Source of the DNA: Dactylosporangium siamense
GTDB taxonomy: Bacteria > Actinomycetota > Actinomycetes > Mycobacteriales > Micromonosporaceae
Assembly (NCBI RefSeq): GCF_016862795.1
Contig: NZ_BONQ01000054.1
Location: 27,613-91,612 of the forward strand
Reading direction: 5' to 3'
Length of the DNA: 64,000 nt
Part shown: in pieces, positions 1-7,519 of the stretch
Numbering within the stretch: position 1 is the stretch's first letter
How the letters are laid out: the number at the start of each line of letters is the position of its first letter
Notes under the pieces: model-generated
What the model saw: the letters and a program-made list of their open reading frames with translations, nothing else
What the model was told of the DNA's origin: nothing
Databases searched by the model: none
Made by a program: the position numbers and the translations under genes

Positions 1-642
1 GTCCGGCAGGCGGGCGCGCTCCTCATCATCCAGGTCACCGACCTCGAGGAGGCCCGCCACGCGGTGGACCTCGGCGCCGACGTCATCGTGGCGCAGGGCA
101 CCGAGGCCGGTGGGCACGGCGCCCGGCGGGGACGCTCGACGCTGCCGTTCGTCCCGGTCGTGGTGGACCTCGCGGCGCCGGTGCCGGTCCTCGCCGCCGG
201 TGGGATCGCCGACGGGCGTGGCGTCGCGGCCGCGCTTGCCCTGGGCGCGGCCGGCGCCGTGATCGGCACCCGGTTCCAGGCCACCAGTGAGGCCCTGGTG
301 GACCCCGCGATCGCGAAGGCGATCGTCGACGGGCGCGGCGAGGACACCGAGCGCAGCCGGCTCCTCGACATCGCCCGCGGGTCCAGCTGGCCGGAGCGGT
401 ACACGGCGCGGACGCTCGGGCATCCGTACCTGGACCGGTGGCGCGGCCGGGAGACCGAGCTCGACGCCGGCGCCAGGCAGGAGTATCAGGACGACGTGGC
501 CCGCGGCGCGATCCCACCGCTGCCGGTGTGGGCCGGCGAGGCCGTGGACCTCATCGACGACCTGCCGTCCGCCGAAGACCTCGTGCCCGCCCTGGCGGCA
601 CAGGCCGAGCAGGCGCTGCACCGGGCCGGACGAACGACCTGA
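1..642 (+). CDS. Nitronate monooxygenase, C-terminal part (5' end outside window)
   Basis: The reading frame is open from base 1, so the gene starts upstream of the window; 213 codons are visible. The sequence fits the FMN-dependent nitronate monooxygenase (2-nitropropane dioxygenase) family, a TIM barrel that oxidises alkyl nitronates. Visible family landmarks are the GTEAGGHGARRG loop, which in this family carries the catalytic His and contacts FMN phosphate, and the later PVLAAGGIADGRG and GAVIGTRF strands of the FMN phosphate site. The gene ends 17 bases before the convergent pyrF-like gene. Family assignment is firm; the true substrate is unknown. Confidence 0.85.
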   Translation, partial: VRQAGALLIIQVTDLEEARHAVDLGADVIVAQGTEAGGHGARRGRSTLPFVPVVVDLAAPVPVLAAGGIADGRGVAAALALGAAGAVIGTRFQATSEALVDPAIAKAIVDGRGEDTERSRLLDIARGSSWPERYTARTLGHPYLDRWRGRETELDAGARQEYQDDVARGAIPPLPVWAGEAVDLIDDLPSAEDLVPALAAQAEQALHRAGRTT

Positions 643-659
643 CGCCTGGCCGCCAACCG

Positions 660-1412
660 TCACCGGCCGGGGGTATCTGGTCCCTGGTCCGCTGGGCGTG
701 TTCCGTCGCTGCTGACCCGCAGCTCCTCGGCGATCGCGGCCAGGACGGCCCGCGGGTCGGCGGCGCGGGTCAGGGCGCGGCCGATGACGACGTGTGAGGC
801 CCCGGCGCGGAACGCGTCCACCGGGTGGGCCGGCCGGGCGTGATCGGTGCCGGCCGGGTCCGGCGCCGGCAGGGTCACGCCCGGTGTGACGATGAGCTGG
901 TCGGTGCCGAGCAGGCGGCGCAGGGGTGCGGCGTCGTGGGGTGCGGCGACGACGCCGTGGCAGCCCGCGGACCGGGCGAGCTGGGCCAGCCGGGTGACCT
1001 GCTCCTCGGTCGAGGCGACCACCCCCACCTCGGCGAGGTCGGCCGCGGTGAGGCTGGTGACGACGGTCAGCGCGACCACGCGCAGCCGCGGGAAGTCGGC
1101 GGCGGCGCCCACCGCGGCCGCGAGGATCCGGGAGCCGGCGGTGGCGTGGACGGTCACCATCGTCGCGCCGCGCCGGCCGGCGGCCCGGACCGCCGCCGCG
1201 ACCGAGGTCGGGATCTCGAACAGCTTCAGGTCGAGGAAGACGTCCTTGCCGGCCTCGGCGAGCGTGGTCGCCAGCGCCGGGCCGGCGGCGGTCAGCAGCT
1301 GCAGCCCGATCTTGTACGACTGGCACGCGTCCCCGAGCCGCTCCACGACCGCCGACGCCTCCTCGGCGGTGTCGAAGTCCAGCGCGACGATGACCCGACG
1401 GGTGAGATCCAT
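660..1412 (-). CDS. pyrF: Orotidine 5'-phosphate decarboxylase-like protein (class I type)
   Basis: 250 residues, the usual size for the short PyrF class that decarboxylates OMP to UMP. Landmarks are ALDFD near residue 12, YKIGLQ with Lys34, and the C-terminal TPGV, TDHAR and VVIGRALT elements that bind the phosphate. The DxKxxD catalytic signature reads D61-L-K63-L-F-E66, so the last Asp is Glu. Many actinobacteria use a longer PyrF class with a DAKRGD motif, so this may be a second copy or a paralogue with another substrate. The ATG at 1412 has an AGGA-like site; an in-frame ATG lies at 1421. The gene is divergent from the HIT-like gene across a very short gap. Confidence 0.75.
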   Translation of the reverse strand: MDLTRRVIVALDFDTAEEASAVVERLGDACQSYKIGLQLLTAAGPALATTLAEAGKDVFLDLKLFEIPTSVAAAVRAAGRRGATMVTVHATAGSRILAAAVGAAADFPRLRVVALTVVTSLTAADLAEVGVVASTEEQVTRLAQLARSAGCHGVVAAPHDAAPLRRLLGTDQLIVTPGVTLPAPDPAGTDHARPAHPVDAFRAGASHVVIGRALTRAADPRAVLAAIAEELRVSSDGTRPADQGPDTPGR

Positions 1413-1439
1413 GGACGTCATCCTGGCATGATCACAGGC

Positions 1440-2033
1440 ATGACCGACCGGTTCCTCACCCACCTGCCCATCGGCGGGCCGTCCGTGCCGTTCGACGGCG
1501 ACGGCATCCCCGGCTGGGAGACGTTCCCGTTCGACGGCGACCTGGCGGTGAAGTCGCTCGACCCGCCGGTGCTGCCGGAGCCGCCGCGCAACGGCGAGGG
1601 CGACCCGGCGTCGTGCGCCGTCTGCCGGGACGAGGTGAGCCGGGTGGTGTGGGCCGACGAGCACTGGACGCTGCGGCACTCCGGCGGGCCCACCGCCATC
1701 CCCGTGGTGGTGCTGCTGTGCCCGATCGCCCACCACGACCTGGCCGACCTGCCGCCCGAGCGGGCCGCGGAGATCGGGCCGATGATGCAGCGGGTCGAGC
1801 GGGCCATCATGTCCGTCGGCGGGATCGGCCGGGTGCACACGCAGAAGATCGGCGACGGCGCGGAGCACCTGCACCTGTGGTTCATGGGCCGGCCCGCCGG
1901 GCTGACCCAGCTGCGCGGCAGCTGCCTGACGCTGTGGGACGACGTGCTGCCCAAGCAGGACGAGACCCAGTGGCGCGCGGTCCTCGGCGAGGTCGCCGCC
2001 GCCCTGGCCGTCGACGGCGGCACCGCCTACTAA
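1440..2033 (+). CDS. HIT-like superfamily protein
   Basis: About 197 residues (an ATG at 1428 would add four). The middle holds a CAVC pair, possibly a zinc site as in some HIT and GalT-like proteins. The C-terminal half has IAHHDLADLP and then GDGAEHLHLWFMG, which resembles the HxHxH active site of HIT nucleotide hydrolases or transferases, but the third His position is Trp. The fold assignment is therefore reasonable while catalysis is doubtful. No clear ribosome binding site precedes either start, and translation may be leaderless. It shares a very short divergent promoter region with the pyrF-like gene. Confidence 0.6.
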   Translation: MTDRFLTHLPIGGPSVPFDGDGIPGWETFPFDGDLAVKSLDPPVLPEPPRNGEGDPASCAVCRDEVSRVVWADEHWTLRHSGGPTAIPVVVLLCPIAHHDLADLPPERAAEIGPMMQRVERAIMSVGGIGRVHTQKIGDGAEHLHLWFMGRPAGLTQLRGSCLTLWDDVLPKQDETQWRAVLGEVAAALAVDGGTAY

Positions 2034-2045
2034 AGGCAGCGTCTA

Positions 2046-2468
2046 CTAAGGCAGCGTCTCCACGAGCCGGAACCGTTGCAGCACCGCGAGGGTGGTGTCG
2101 TCGACGGTGAACTCCGGGTCGCCGAGCCAGCCGCGGTAGTCCGGACTGTTCCAGAACTCCTCGTGCCCGGCCCGCCAGGCGGCGACCGTGTCGTGGCCCT
2201 CGCCCTCGTCGCGGGCGTGCTGGACGTCGACGTCGCCGAGCGGGAGCACGTCGACCCGGGTCATTTCAATGACCGCGACCGGGCGCCCCGCGGAGTCGAT
2301 CACCGCCGCCCGGTAGCCGGCGGCCGGCATCGGCTCGCCGTCGAGCTCGTAGTCCTGGGCCAGGGCGGTGGTGGTGGTCTTCGTCCCGTCCAGCACCGCG
2401 GCGACGAGCGCGTCCCGGAGCGGGCCGGGAAAGGCGAACTGAAACTCGGGCAGGTCGGTGGCGGTCAT
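2046..2468 (-). CDS. ASCH domain protein
   Basis: 140 residues. The DGTKTTTT segment near residue 30 is the G-x-K-T-x-T core of the ASCH domain, a PUA-like beta barrel thought to bind RNA or nucleotides. The usual small-domain features follow: a PAAG turn, VAVIEMTRVDV, and a C-terminal WR..HEEFW segment. Its start overlaps the stop of the upstream winged-helix gene by four bases (ATGA), so the two are translated as a pair. Substrate unknown. Confidence 0.75.
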   Translation of the reverse strand: MTATDLPEFQFAFPGPLRDALVAAVLDGTKTTTTALAQDYELDGEPMPAAGYRAAVIDSAGRPVAVIEMTRVDVLPLGDVDVQHARDEGEGHDTVAAWRAGHEEFWNSPDYRGWLGDPEFTVDDTTLAVLQRFRLVETLP

Positions 2469-3469
2469 TCGGCCAGCGTAGTGCCCGCGGCGGCGTCCAG
2501 GAGGGCCTCGGCGGCGCTCGTGCGCGCGTAGAGCACCCGGCGCCCGGCGCGGTGCGTGCTGACCAGGCCCGCGTCGCGCAGGGCGGTGAGATGCTGCGAC
2601 ACGCCGGAAGCGGACAGGCCGGTCCGCTGGGCGATTTCGGTGGTCGAGGCGGGTGTACCGAGTTCCGCCAGCAGCTGGGCCCGCGCCCGGCCGAGCACCG
2701 CGGCCAGAGCGGTGAACCCCGAGACGGGCCGGGCGTCCCACAGGGTGCCGGCTCCCCTGGCCGGGTACGCCAGCTGCGGCGGGTCCGGCGGCGCCGACCT
2801 GGTGAACAGGTCCGGCCCGGTGAACACCGACGGGATCAGCAGCAGCCCCGGGCCCGCGGCGTGGCGGGGCAGCGAACCCGGCCGGCGGGCCAGCCGCAGC
2901 GCGGTGTCGTCCCACGCGACCGAGGCGTGCAGGTCGTTGAGGACGTGACCGGCGCCGTGCTCCGCGACGAGACGGGCCCGGTGGAACACGTCGGCGTCCA
3001 GCACCGCGCGGATGCGCGCCCAGTACGGTGCGAGCGCCAGCTCCCAGTACACCTCGATCTCGGCGGTGAGCAGCGGCAGTTCGGCAACCGGGTCGACGTG
3101 CAGGCGCCGCGCCCGGGGGCTGAGGCCGCCCTCCTGCCGGGCGAGGCGTTCGAGGTCGCGGTGGACCTGCGCGGTCGGCGTGGCCCGGATCGCGGCGAGC
3201 TCGTCGGCGAGGGTGGGGTTCGCGCCGGCGGGTGCCGGGTTGAGGAAGTCGGGCACGTATCCGGCCGCCGGGATCAGCTCGGCAAGCCGGCCCTCGGCGA
3301 GACCGGCCGCGTCGACCCTGGGCCGGACGTCGTCGATCCACGCCTGGTGCACGGGGTGCGCCCGTCCGCGTGCCAGCAGCCGGTAGCTGGGCCCGGCCTC
3401 CCACATCGGCGAGACGGCGAACCGGACGCGGGCCAGATCCGCCACCGAGAACGCCAGCTCTTCCATCAC
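2465..3469 (-). CDS. DUF5937/ArsR-type winged-helix transcriptional regulator
   Basis: 334 residues. The long N-terminal part (to about residue 240) has no known ligand motif that I recognise but matches the actinobacterial layout in which a DUF5937-like region precedes a C-terminal ArsR winged helix. The DNA-binding part is clear near residues 245-325: TTEIAQRTGLSASGVSQHL is a helix-turn-helix, followed by the wing RAGRRVLYART. Start is ATG at 3469 or the next ATG at 3466. It is the first gene of a two-gene unit with the ASCH protein and is divergent from an aldo/keto reductase about 70 bases away, which it may control. Confidence 0.75.
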   Translation of the reverse strand: MMEELAFSVADLARVRFAVSPMWEAGPSYRLLARGRAHPVHQAWIDDVRPRVDAAGLAEGRLAELIPAAGYVPDFLNPAPAGANPTLADELAAIRATPTAQVHRDLERLARQEGGLSPRARRLHVDPVAELPLLTAEIEVYWELALAPYWARIRAVLDADVFHRARLVAEHGAGHVLNDLHASVAWDDTALRLARRPGSLPRHAAGPGLLLIPSVFTGPDLFTRSAPPDPPQLAYPARGAGTLWDARPVSGFTALAAVLGRARAQLLAELGTPASTTEIAQRTGLSASGVSQHLTALRDAGLVSTHRAGRRVLYARTSAAEALLDAAAGTTLAE

Positions 3470-3538
3470 CCGACCCTAACGATTCGTTCCTGGCTGAATC
3501 ATTGTGCCCAGCGGTACCCGTGCCGCCAAGCTGCCGGC

Positions 3539-4528
3539 ATGACTTCGCAGACGATCGACGCGGCGGCCGCGGGCACCTGGACTCTCGGCGATCTGGTGGT
3601 CAACCGGATCGGGTTCGGTGCGATGCGCCTGCCGCAGCACGGCGAGGCGTTCGCGCCCGGCGCCGTCCCACGGGACCGCGACGAGGCCGTCCGCGTGCTG
3701 CGGCGCGCCGTCGAGCTCGGGGTGAACCACATCGACACCGCCGCGTTCTACTTCTCCGCGCTGCGCTCCGCCAACGAGCTGATCGGCCGGGCGCTCGCCC
3801 CGTTCCGCACCGACCTGGTCATCGCCACGAAGGTCGGCCCGGCGCGGGACCGGTCGGGCGCGTGGGAGCCGCACGCGACCCCGGGGCAGTTGCGCGGGCA
3901 GGTCGAGCAGAACCTGCGGGAGCTCGGCCGGGACCAGCTCGACCTGGTGAACCTGCGCGTCGTGGGCACCGACCCGGTCGCGGAGCGGTTCGGCGCCCTC
4001 GCGGACCTGCGGCAGGCGGGGCTGATCCGGCACCTGGGGCTGTCCAACGTCCACCCGCACCACCTCGACGAGGCGCTCGCCATCGCGCCGGTGGTGTGCG
4101 TGCAGAACATGTACGGCGTCGGGGTGCGCCCGGAGCAGGCCGGTTTCGTGCGGCGGTGCGGGTCGCTGGGCGTCGCGTTCGTGCCGTTCTACTCCATCGC
4201 CGGCACCGCCCGCGCCGCAGGTATGGCCCGCGCCGCGGACACCACCCGCGCGGACGGGGCGGCCCGCGCCGCAGGCAGCGCCCGCGCTGACGCGACCGCG
4301 GGCACCGCGGGGTTGGGTGGTGCCGGCGGGGACGACGCGGTGCGCGCGGTCGCCGCGACGCACGGGGCGAGCCCGGCGCAGATCCGCATCGCATGGACCC
4401 TGCACCAGGGCCCGCACGTCCTGGCGATCCCCGGCACCGGCGACCCGGAGCACCTCGCCGCCAACGTCGCCGCGGGCGCACTGCGGTTGACGGCACAGGA
4501 CCTGGCTCGCCTGGACGCGGCCGGCTGA
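3539..4528 (+). CDS. Aldo/keto reductase with an Ala/Arg-rich insert
   Basis: 329 residues, NADPH-dependent aldo/keto reductase fold. Seen: IGFGAMRLP near the start, HIDTAAFYF carrying the catalytic Asp and Tyr, IATKVG carrying the catalytic Lys, LGLSNV, and a C-terminal PGTGDPEHL cofactor loop. The position that is His in classical enzymes lies in LVNLRVVG, so this belongs to the subgroup lacking that His. Residues about 221-262 are a low-complexity stretch of ARAAG/ARADG-like repeats between strand 7 and the cofactor-binding end; most family members lack it. The gene is divergent from the DUF5937 regulator. Confidence 0.85.
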   Translation: MTSQTIDAAAAGTWTLGDLVVNRIGFGAMRLPQHGEAFAPGAVPRDRDEAVRVLRRAVELGVNHIDTAAFYFSALRSANELIGRALAPFRTDLVIATKVGPARDRSGAWEPHATPGQLRGQVEQNLRELGRDQLDLVNLRVVGTDPVAERFGALADLRQAGLIRHLGLSNVHPHHLDEALAIAPVVCVQNMYGVGVRPEQAGFVRRCGSLGVAFVPFYSIAGTARAAGMARAADTTRADGAARAAGSARADATAGTAGLGGAGGDDAVRAVAATHGASPAQIRIAWTLHQGPHVLAIPGTGDPEHLAANVAAGALRLTAQDLARLDAAG

Positions 4529-4544
4529 CGGTAGCCTCGCACCC

Positions 4545-5183
4545 GTGGGTGGTCGTTCGTACATGCTCGCGACCCGGATGCCGATGTCGCGGACCGGTTT
4601 CGAGGCGTGGCTCGACGCGCCGCTGCCGGGACTGGACATCATCGAGAACCCGGCCGCGATGTGGACCGGCTGGGTGGACGACGCCGGCGACCCGGACTGG
4701 GACCTGGCCGACCTCGCCGGCTATCCGGCCGCGGTGACCGCGATCCGCGAGGCCCGCGGCTCGACCCCGCGGCGGCTCCTGGCGGCCCGCGCCGCCGGCG
4801 GCAGCACCGTTGCCCGCCACCACGACGGTGCGCTGGAGCTCTACCTGTACGACTACCACGCCGACACCTACGGCACCCAGACCAGCCTGCTCATGCTCGC
4901 CGGCGCCGGTCGCCACGCCGAAGCCGGCGCGGCCACGCCGGTCCTGCACTGGGGCGGCGACGTCTACCCGGACCTGCCGCTCGGCGGCGACCAGCCGCTC
5001 GCCGTGCTGCTGGTGGACCGGGCCGGTGCCCGGTTCGTCGACCGCTACCCGGTCGACGCGCTGATCGAGCGGCTGCGCCCGGTCGAGGCCGTGTTCCTGG
5101 CCGCCGGTGAGGCGGCCGGCGGCGAAGGCGACTGGGCCGCCGAAGGGCTGGTGGACCCCTTGATCCGCGACGGCGCCGGCTAA
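4545..5183 (+). CDS. Hypothetical protein
   Basis: 212 residues starting at GTG, or about 206 if the ATG at 4563 is used; neither has a good ribosome binding site. I do not recognise the family. The protein is acidic and soluble, without signal peptide or membrane segment. Aromatic-rich patches (IIENPAAMWTGWVDD, LYLYDYHADTYGTQT) suggest a compact beta-rich fold. It follows the aldo/keto reductase by 16 bases in the same direction and may be co-transcribed with it. It is convergent with the GAF-PP2C gene, with only six bases between the stops. Confidence 0.6.
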   Translation: MGGRSYMLATRMPMSRTGFEAWLDAPLPGLDIIENPAAMWTGWVDDAGDPDWDLADLAGYPAAVTAIREARGSTPRRLLAARAAGGSTVARHHDGALELYLYDYHADTYGTQTSLLMLAGAGRHAEAGAATPVLHWGGDVYPDLPLGGDQPLAVLLVDRAGARFVDRYPVDALIERLRPVEAVFLAAGEAAGGEGDWAAEGLVDPLIRDGAG

Positions 5184-5189
5184 AAGGAT

Positions 5190-6422
5190 TTACCCGCGGC
5201 GAACGGCCAGGACGGCGACGTCGTCGGTCGGTGCCGTGCCGTCCAGCAGCCCCATCGCCGCGTCACAGGTGGCGTCCGCCGTGCCGGGGTGCAGGGCGCC
5301 GACCATCCGCTGCAGGCCCTTCATGATGCTCTGGTCGCGGCGTTCGACGAGACCGTCGGTGTACAGGAACAGGCCTTCGCCCGGCCCGATGGGCAGCTGG
5401 GTGACCCGGCGTTCGGCGCCCCGGTAGGCGCCCAGCGGCAGGTCCGGCGCGAGCACGAGCAGCCGGCCCGGCCCGTCCGGCTGGGTCATCACCGGTGGCA
5501 GGTGACCGGCGCTGGACAGCGTCACCGTGCTGAGGGTGGGGTCGAGCACCGCGTAGAGGGCGGTGGCCATGGCGTCGGGTTCGAAACGCTGGACCTTGCG
5601 GTCGAGGCGGGTCAGGACGTCGGCCGGGTCGTCGGTCTCCATGGCGTACGCCCGCAGCGCGCTGCGGATGCGGCCCATCACCACGGCGGCGTGCAGCCCG
5701 CTGCCGGCGACGTCACCGATGACGATGCCGACGTGACCGGACGGCAGGTCGAAGACGTCATACCAGTCGCCGCCGACGCCGACCTGGGCGCCGGGCACGT
5801 ATCGCACCGCCACGTCCAGGCCCGGGATCGAGGGCGGCCGGGCCGGCAGGAGGCTGCGTTGCAGGGCCACCGCGGCGGCCCGGTCCAGGTGCGACCGGCG
5901 TGCCTCGGTGGCGAGACTGGCCCGGTCGGCGACCAGCTGCAGCAGCTCGATGTCGTCGGCGGTGAACCGCCGCGGCGCCACGGTGCCGATGTGCAGCACG
6001 CCGGTGACCCTGCCGCTGCTGAGCATCGGCACGCCGAGGACCGAGACGATCCGCGCCGGCAGCAGCGCCGCCTCGACGCCGGCGGCGTGGTCGAAGTGCT
6101 CGACGGCGACCGGTTGACCGCGCACGGCGACACCGCCGGCGAAGCCGAGGCCGATGGGCACCCGCACGTCGTGCCGCAGGGCCTGGTCGAGGCCGGCCGC
6201 CGCGGTGGCCACCAGGTCGGTGCTGTCCTGGTCGAGCAGCAGCGCCACGGCGCTGTCGGCGCTCAGGATGTCCAGGGTCCGCTCCAGCAGCTCGTGGAGC
6301 AGGTCCTCGAGCCCGAGCTGGGACAGGGCGGCGTCGGTCACCGCCTGCAGCCGGCGTAACCGCTCCGCACTGTCGGCCGTGGCCTTCCCGCCGCGCTTCG
6401 GCACCGTGTCCCTGCCCCTCAC
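5190..6422 (-). CDS. GAF domain PP2C (SpoIIE/RsbU-type) serine phosphatase
   Basis: 410 residues from a GTG start. Residues about 20-165 form a GAF sensor domain (IGLGFAGGVAVRG, VSVLGVPMLSSGRVTGVLHIG). Residues about 185-408 form the SpoIIE-type PP2C phosphatase, with metal-binding acidic motifs GGDWYDVF, VIGDVAGSG, LYTDGLVE and TDDVAVL. Such enzymes remove phosphate from STAS anti-anti-sigma factors in partner-switching systems. The next gene on the same strand is a STAS protein and an HATPase anti-sigma factor lies beyond it, which supports this role. The GAF ligand is unknown. Confidence 0.9.
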   Translation of the reverse strand: MRGRDTVPKRGGKATADSAERLRRLQAVTDAALSQLGLEDLLHELLERTLDILSADSAVALLLDQDSTDLVATAAAGLDQALRHDVRVPIGLGFAGGVAVRGQPVAVEHFDHAAGVEAALLPARIVSVLGVPMLSSGRVTGVLHIGTVAPRRFTADDIELLQLVADRASLATEARRSHLDRAAAVALQRSLLPARPPSIPGLDVAVRYVPGAQVGVGGDWYDVFDLPSGHVGIVIGDVAGSGLHAAVVMGRIRSALRAYAMETDDPADVLTRLDRKVQRFEPDAMATALYAVLDPTLSTVTLSSAGHLPPVMTQPDGPGRLLVLAPDLPLGAYRGAERRVTQLPIGPGEGLFLYTDGLVERRDQSIMKGLQRMVGALHPGTADATCDAAMGLLDGTAPTDDVAVLAVRRG

Positions 6423-6488
6423 CCGTCGAGCTGCCTGCCCAGTGTCGCACCCATACCGTGCCCGTCGGATCGGCCACGATCCCTGTGG

Positions 6489-6794
6489 TCAGCCGGACAG
6501 GTGATCCAGCACCCCGGTCAGGTCGAGCACGTCCCGCACGATCCCGGTCGGATTGGTGATCCGGAACTGCCGCCCCCGCTCGTCCGCCAGGCGTCGGCTC
6601 TTGAGCAGCGCGTTGATGCCGGCGGAGTCGATGAACGTGACCGCCGCCAGGTCGACCACCACGCTCGGCGGGCCGTCGTCGACGGCCGCGGCGACCGCCT
6701 CGTCCAGCGCGGCGGCCGTTGACAGGTCGACGGCACCGGTGACGGTCACGGTGATCGTGCCGGCGTCGCGGGTGGTGGACAGCGACAGCGTCAT
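6489..6794 (-). CDS. STAS-domain anti-sigma factor antagonist
   Basis: 101 residues, a complete single STAS domain. The motif TFIDSAGINAL contains the Ser that is phosphorylated in SpoIIAA/RsbV-like proteins. A strong ribosome binding site, AAGGAGG, precedes the ATG. In partner switching the unphosphorylated form captures the HATPase anti-sigma factor and so frees a sigma factor. Here a kinase/anti-sigma gene lies divergently 134 bases away and a PP2C phosphatase directly downstream, so all three switch parts are present; no cognate sigma factor gene is beside them. Confidence 0.9.
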   Translation of the reverse strand: MTLSLSTTRDAGTITVTVTGAVDLSTAAALDEAVAAAVDDGPPSVVVDLAAVTFIDSAGINALLKSRRLADERGRQFRITNPTGIVRDVLDLTGVLDHLSG

Positions 6795-6928
6795 GGGCCC
6801 TCCTTGCGCGAAACGACAAGCGCCTGCTGACCCTATATGGTGGCTGGACGAGGGCGTGGTGACGGCGCCAGCGGATTCTGATCGTCTGCGACGCCGCCGC
6901 AGGCAACGCGCGACGTCGTGGATGTGAC

Positions 6929-7342
6929 ATGCGGGATGGCGCTGACCCGCCGGCGGTGCTGGTGACGCTGCCGCCGGTGACGGTGGCCGGTGTCGCCGAC
7001 GTCCGGCGCCGGGTGAGCGAGGCCGCGCACGAGGTCGGCCTGTCCCCCGAACGGGTGGCGGCGTTCACGGTCGCCGTGAACGAAATCGTCATCAACGCCG
7101 TGGAGCACGGCGGCGGCACCGCCGCGGTGACCCTCATCCTGCGGACGCACCGGGTCGTCGTCGAGGTGGTCGACCACGGCACGGCACCGTGGCGGTTCAG
7201 CGTGCCGGCCACCCCTCCCCCGCCGGGCCAGCTCCACGGCCGGGGTCTGTGGCTCGCCGCGAAGCTCTCCGACGAGCTGACCGTCGACGCCGGCGGCATC
7301 GACCGGCTCGTGCGCCTCACCGCAACCACGGCCGGCCACTGA
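6929..7342 (+). CDS. Anti-sigma regulatory factor / serine-protein kinase (HATPase_c)
   Basis: 137 residues, RsbW/SpoIIAB-like. The GHKL ATPase boxes are visible: N box NEIVINAVEHGGG, G1-like DHGTAPW, and G2 GRGLWLA. These proteins hold a sigma factor inactive and phosphorylate the STAS antagonist. Start at ATG 6929 gives a sensible N-terminus. The gene is divergent from the STAS gene, so the switch partners share one 134-base promoter region rather than one operon. Confidence 0.85.
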   Translation: MRDGADPPAVLVTLPPVTVAGVADVRRRVSEAAHEVGLSPERVAAFTVAVNEIVINAVEHGGGTAAVTLILRTHRVVVEVVDHGTAPWRFSVPATPPPPGQLHGRGLWLAAKLSDELTVDAGGIDRLVRLTATTAGH

Positions 7343-7354
7343 CCCGACCGCGAC

Positions 7355-7515
7355 AGCCAGGCCGGGCCCCAACGGCGACGCCGGGCCCCAACAGCGAGGC
7401 CAGGTCCCAACGGCGAGGCCAGGCCGCAACAGCGACGTCAGGTCAGGCCGCAGCGGCGAGGCCAGGCCAGGCCGGCCGCGACGCCAGACCCGCGACAGCG
7501 AAGCCGGGCCGGGGC
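7355..7515. repeat. Degenerate GC-rich tandem repeat, about 19-24 bp period
   Basis: The gap between the anti-sigma factor and the diguanylate cyclase (convergent stops) is filled with imperfect copies of a unit like GCCAGGYCCCAACRGCGAG. About eight diverged copies can be traced. No gene or promoter was seen in it. It may include a transcription end for the two convergent genes, but no clean hairpin stands out. Confidence 0.6.
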
Positions 7516-7519
7516 GAGG

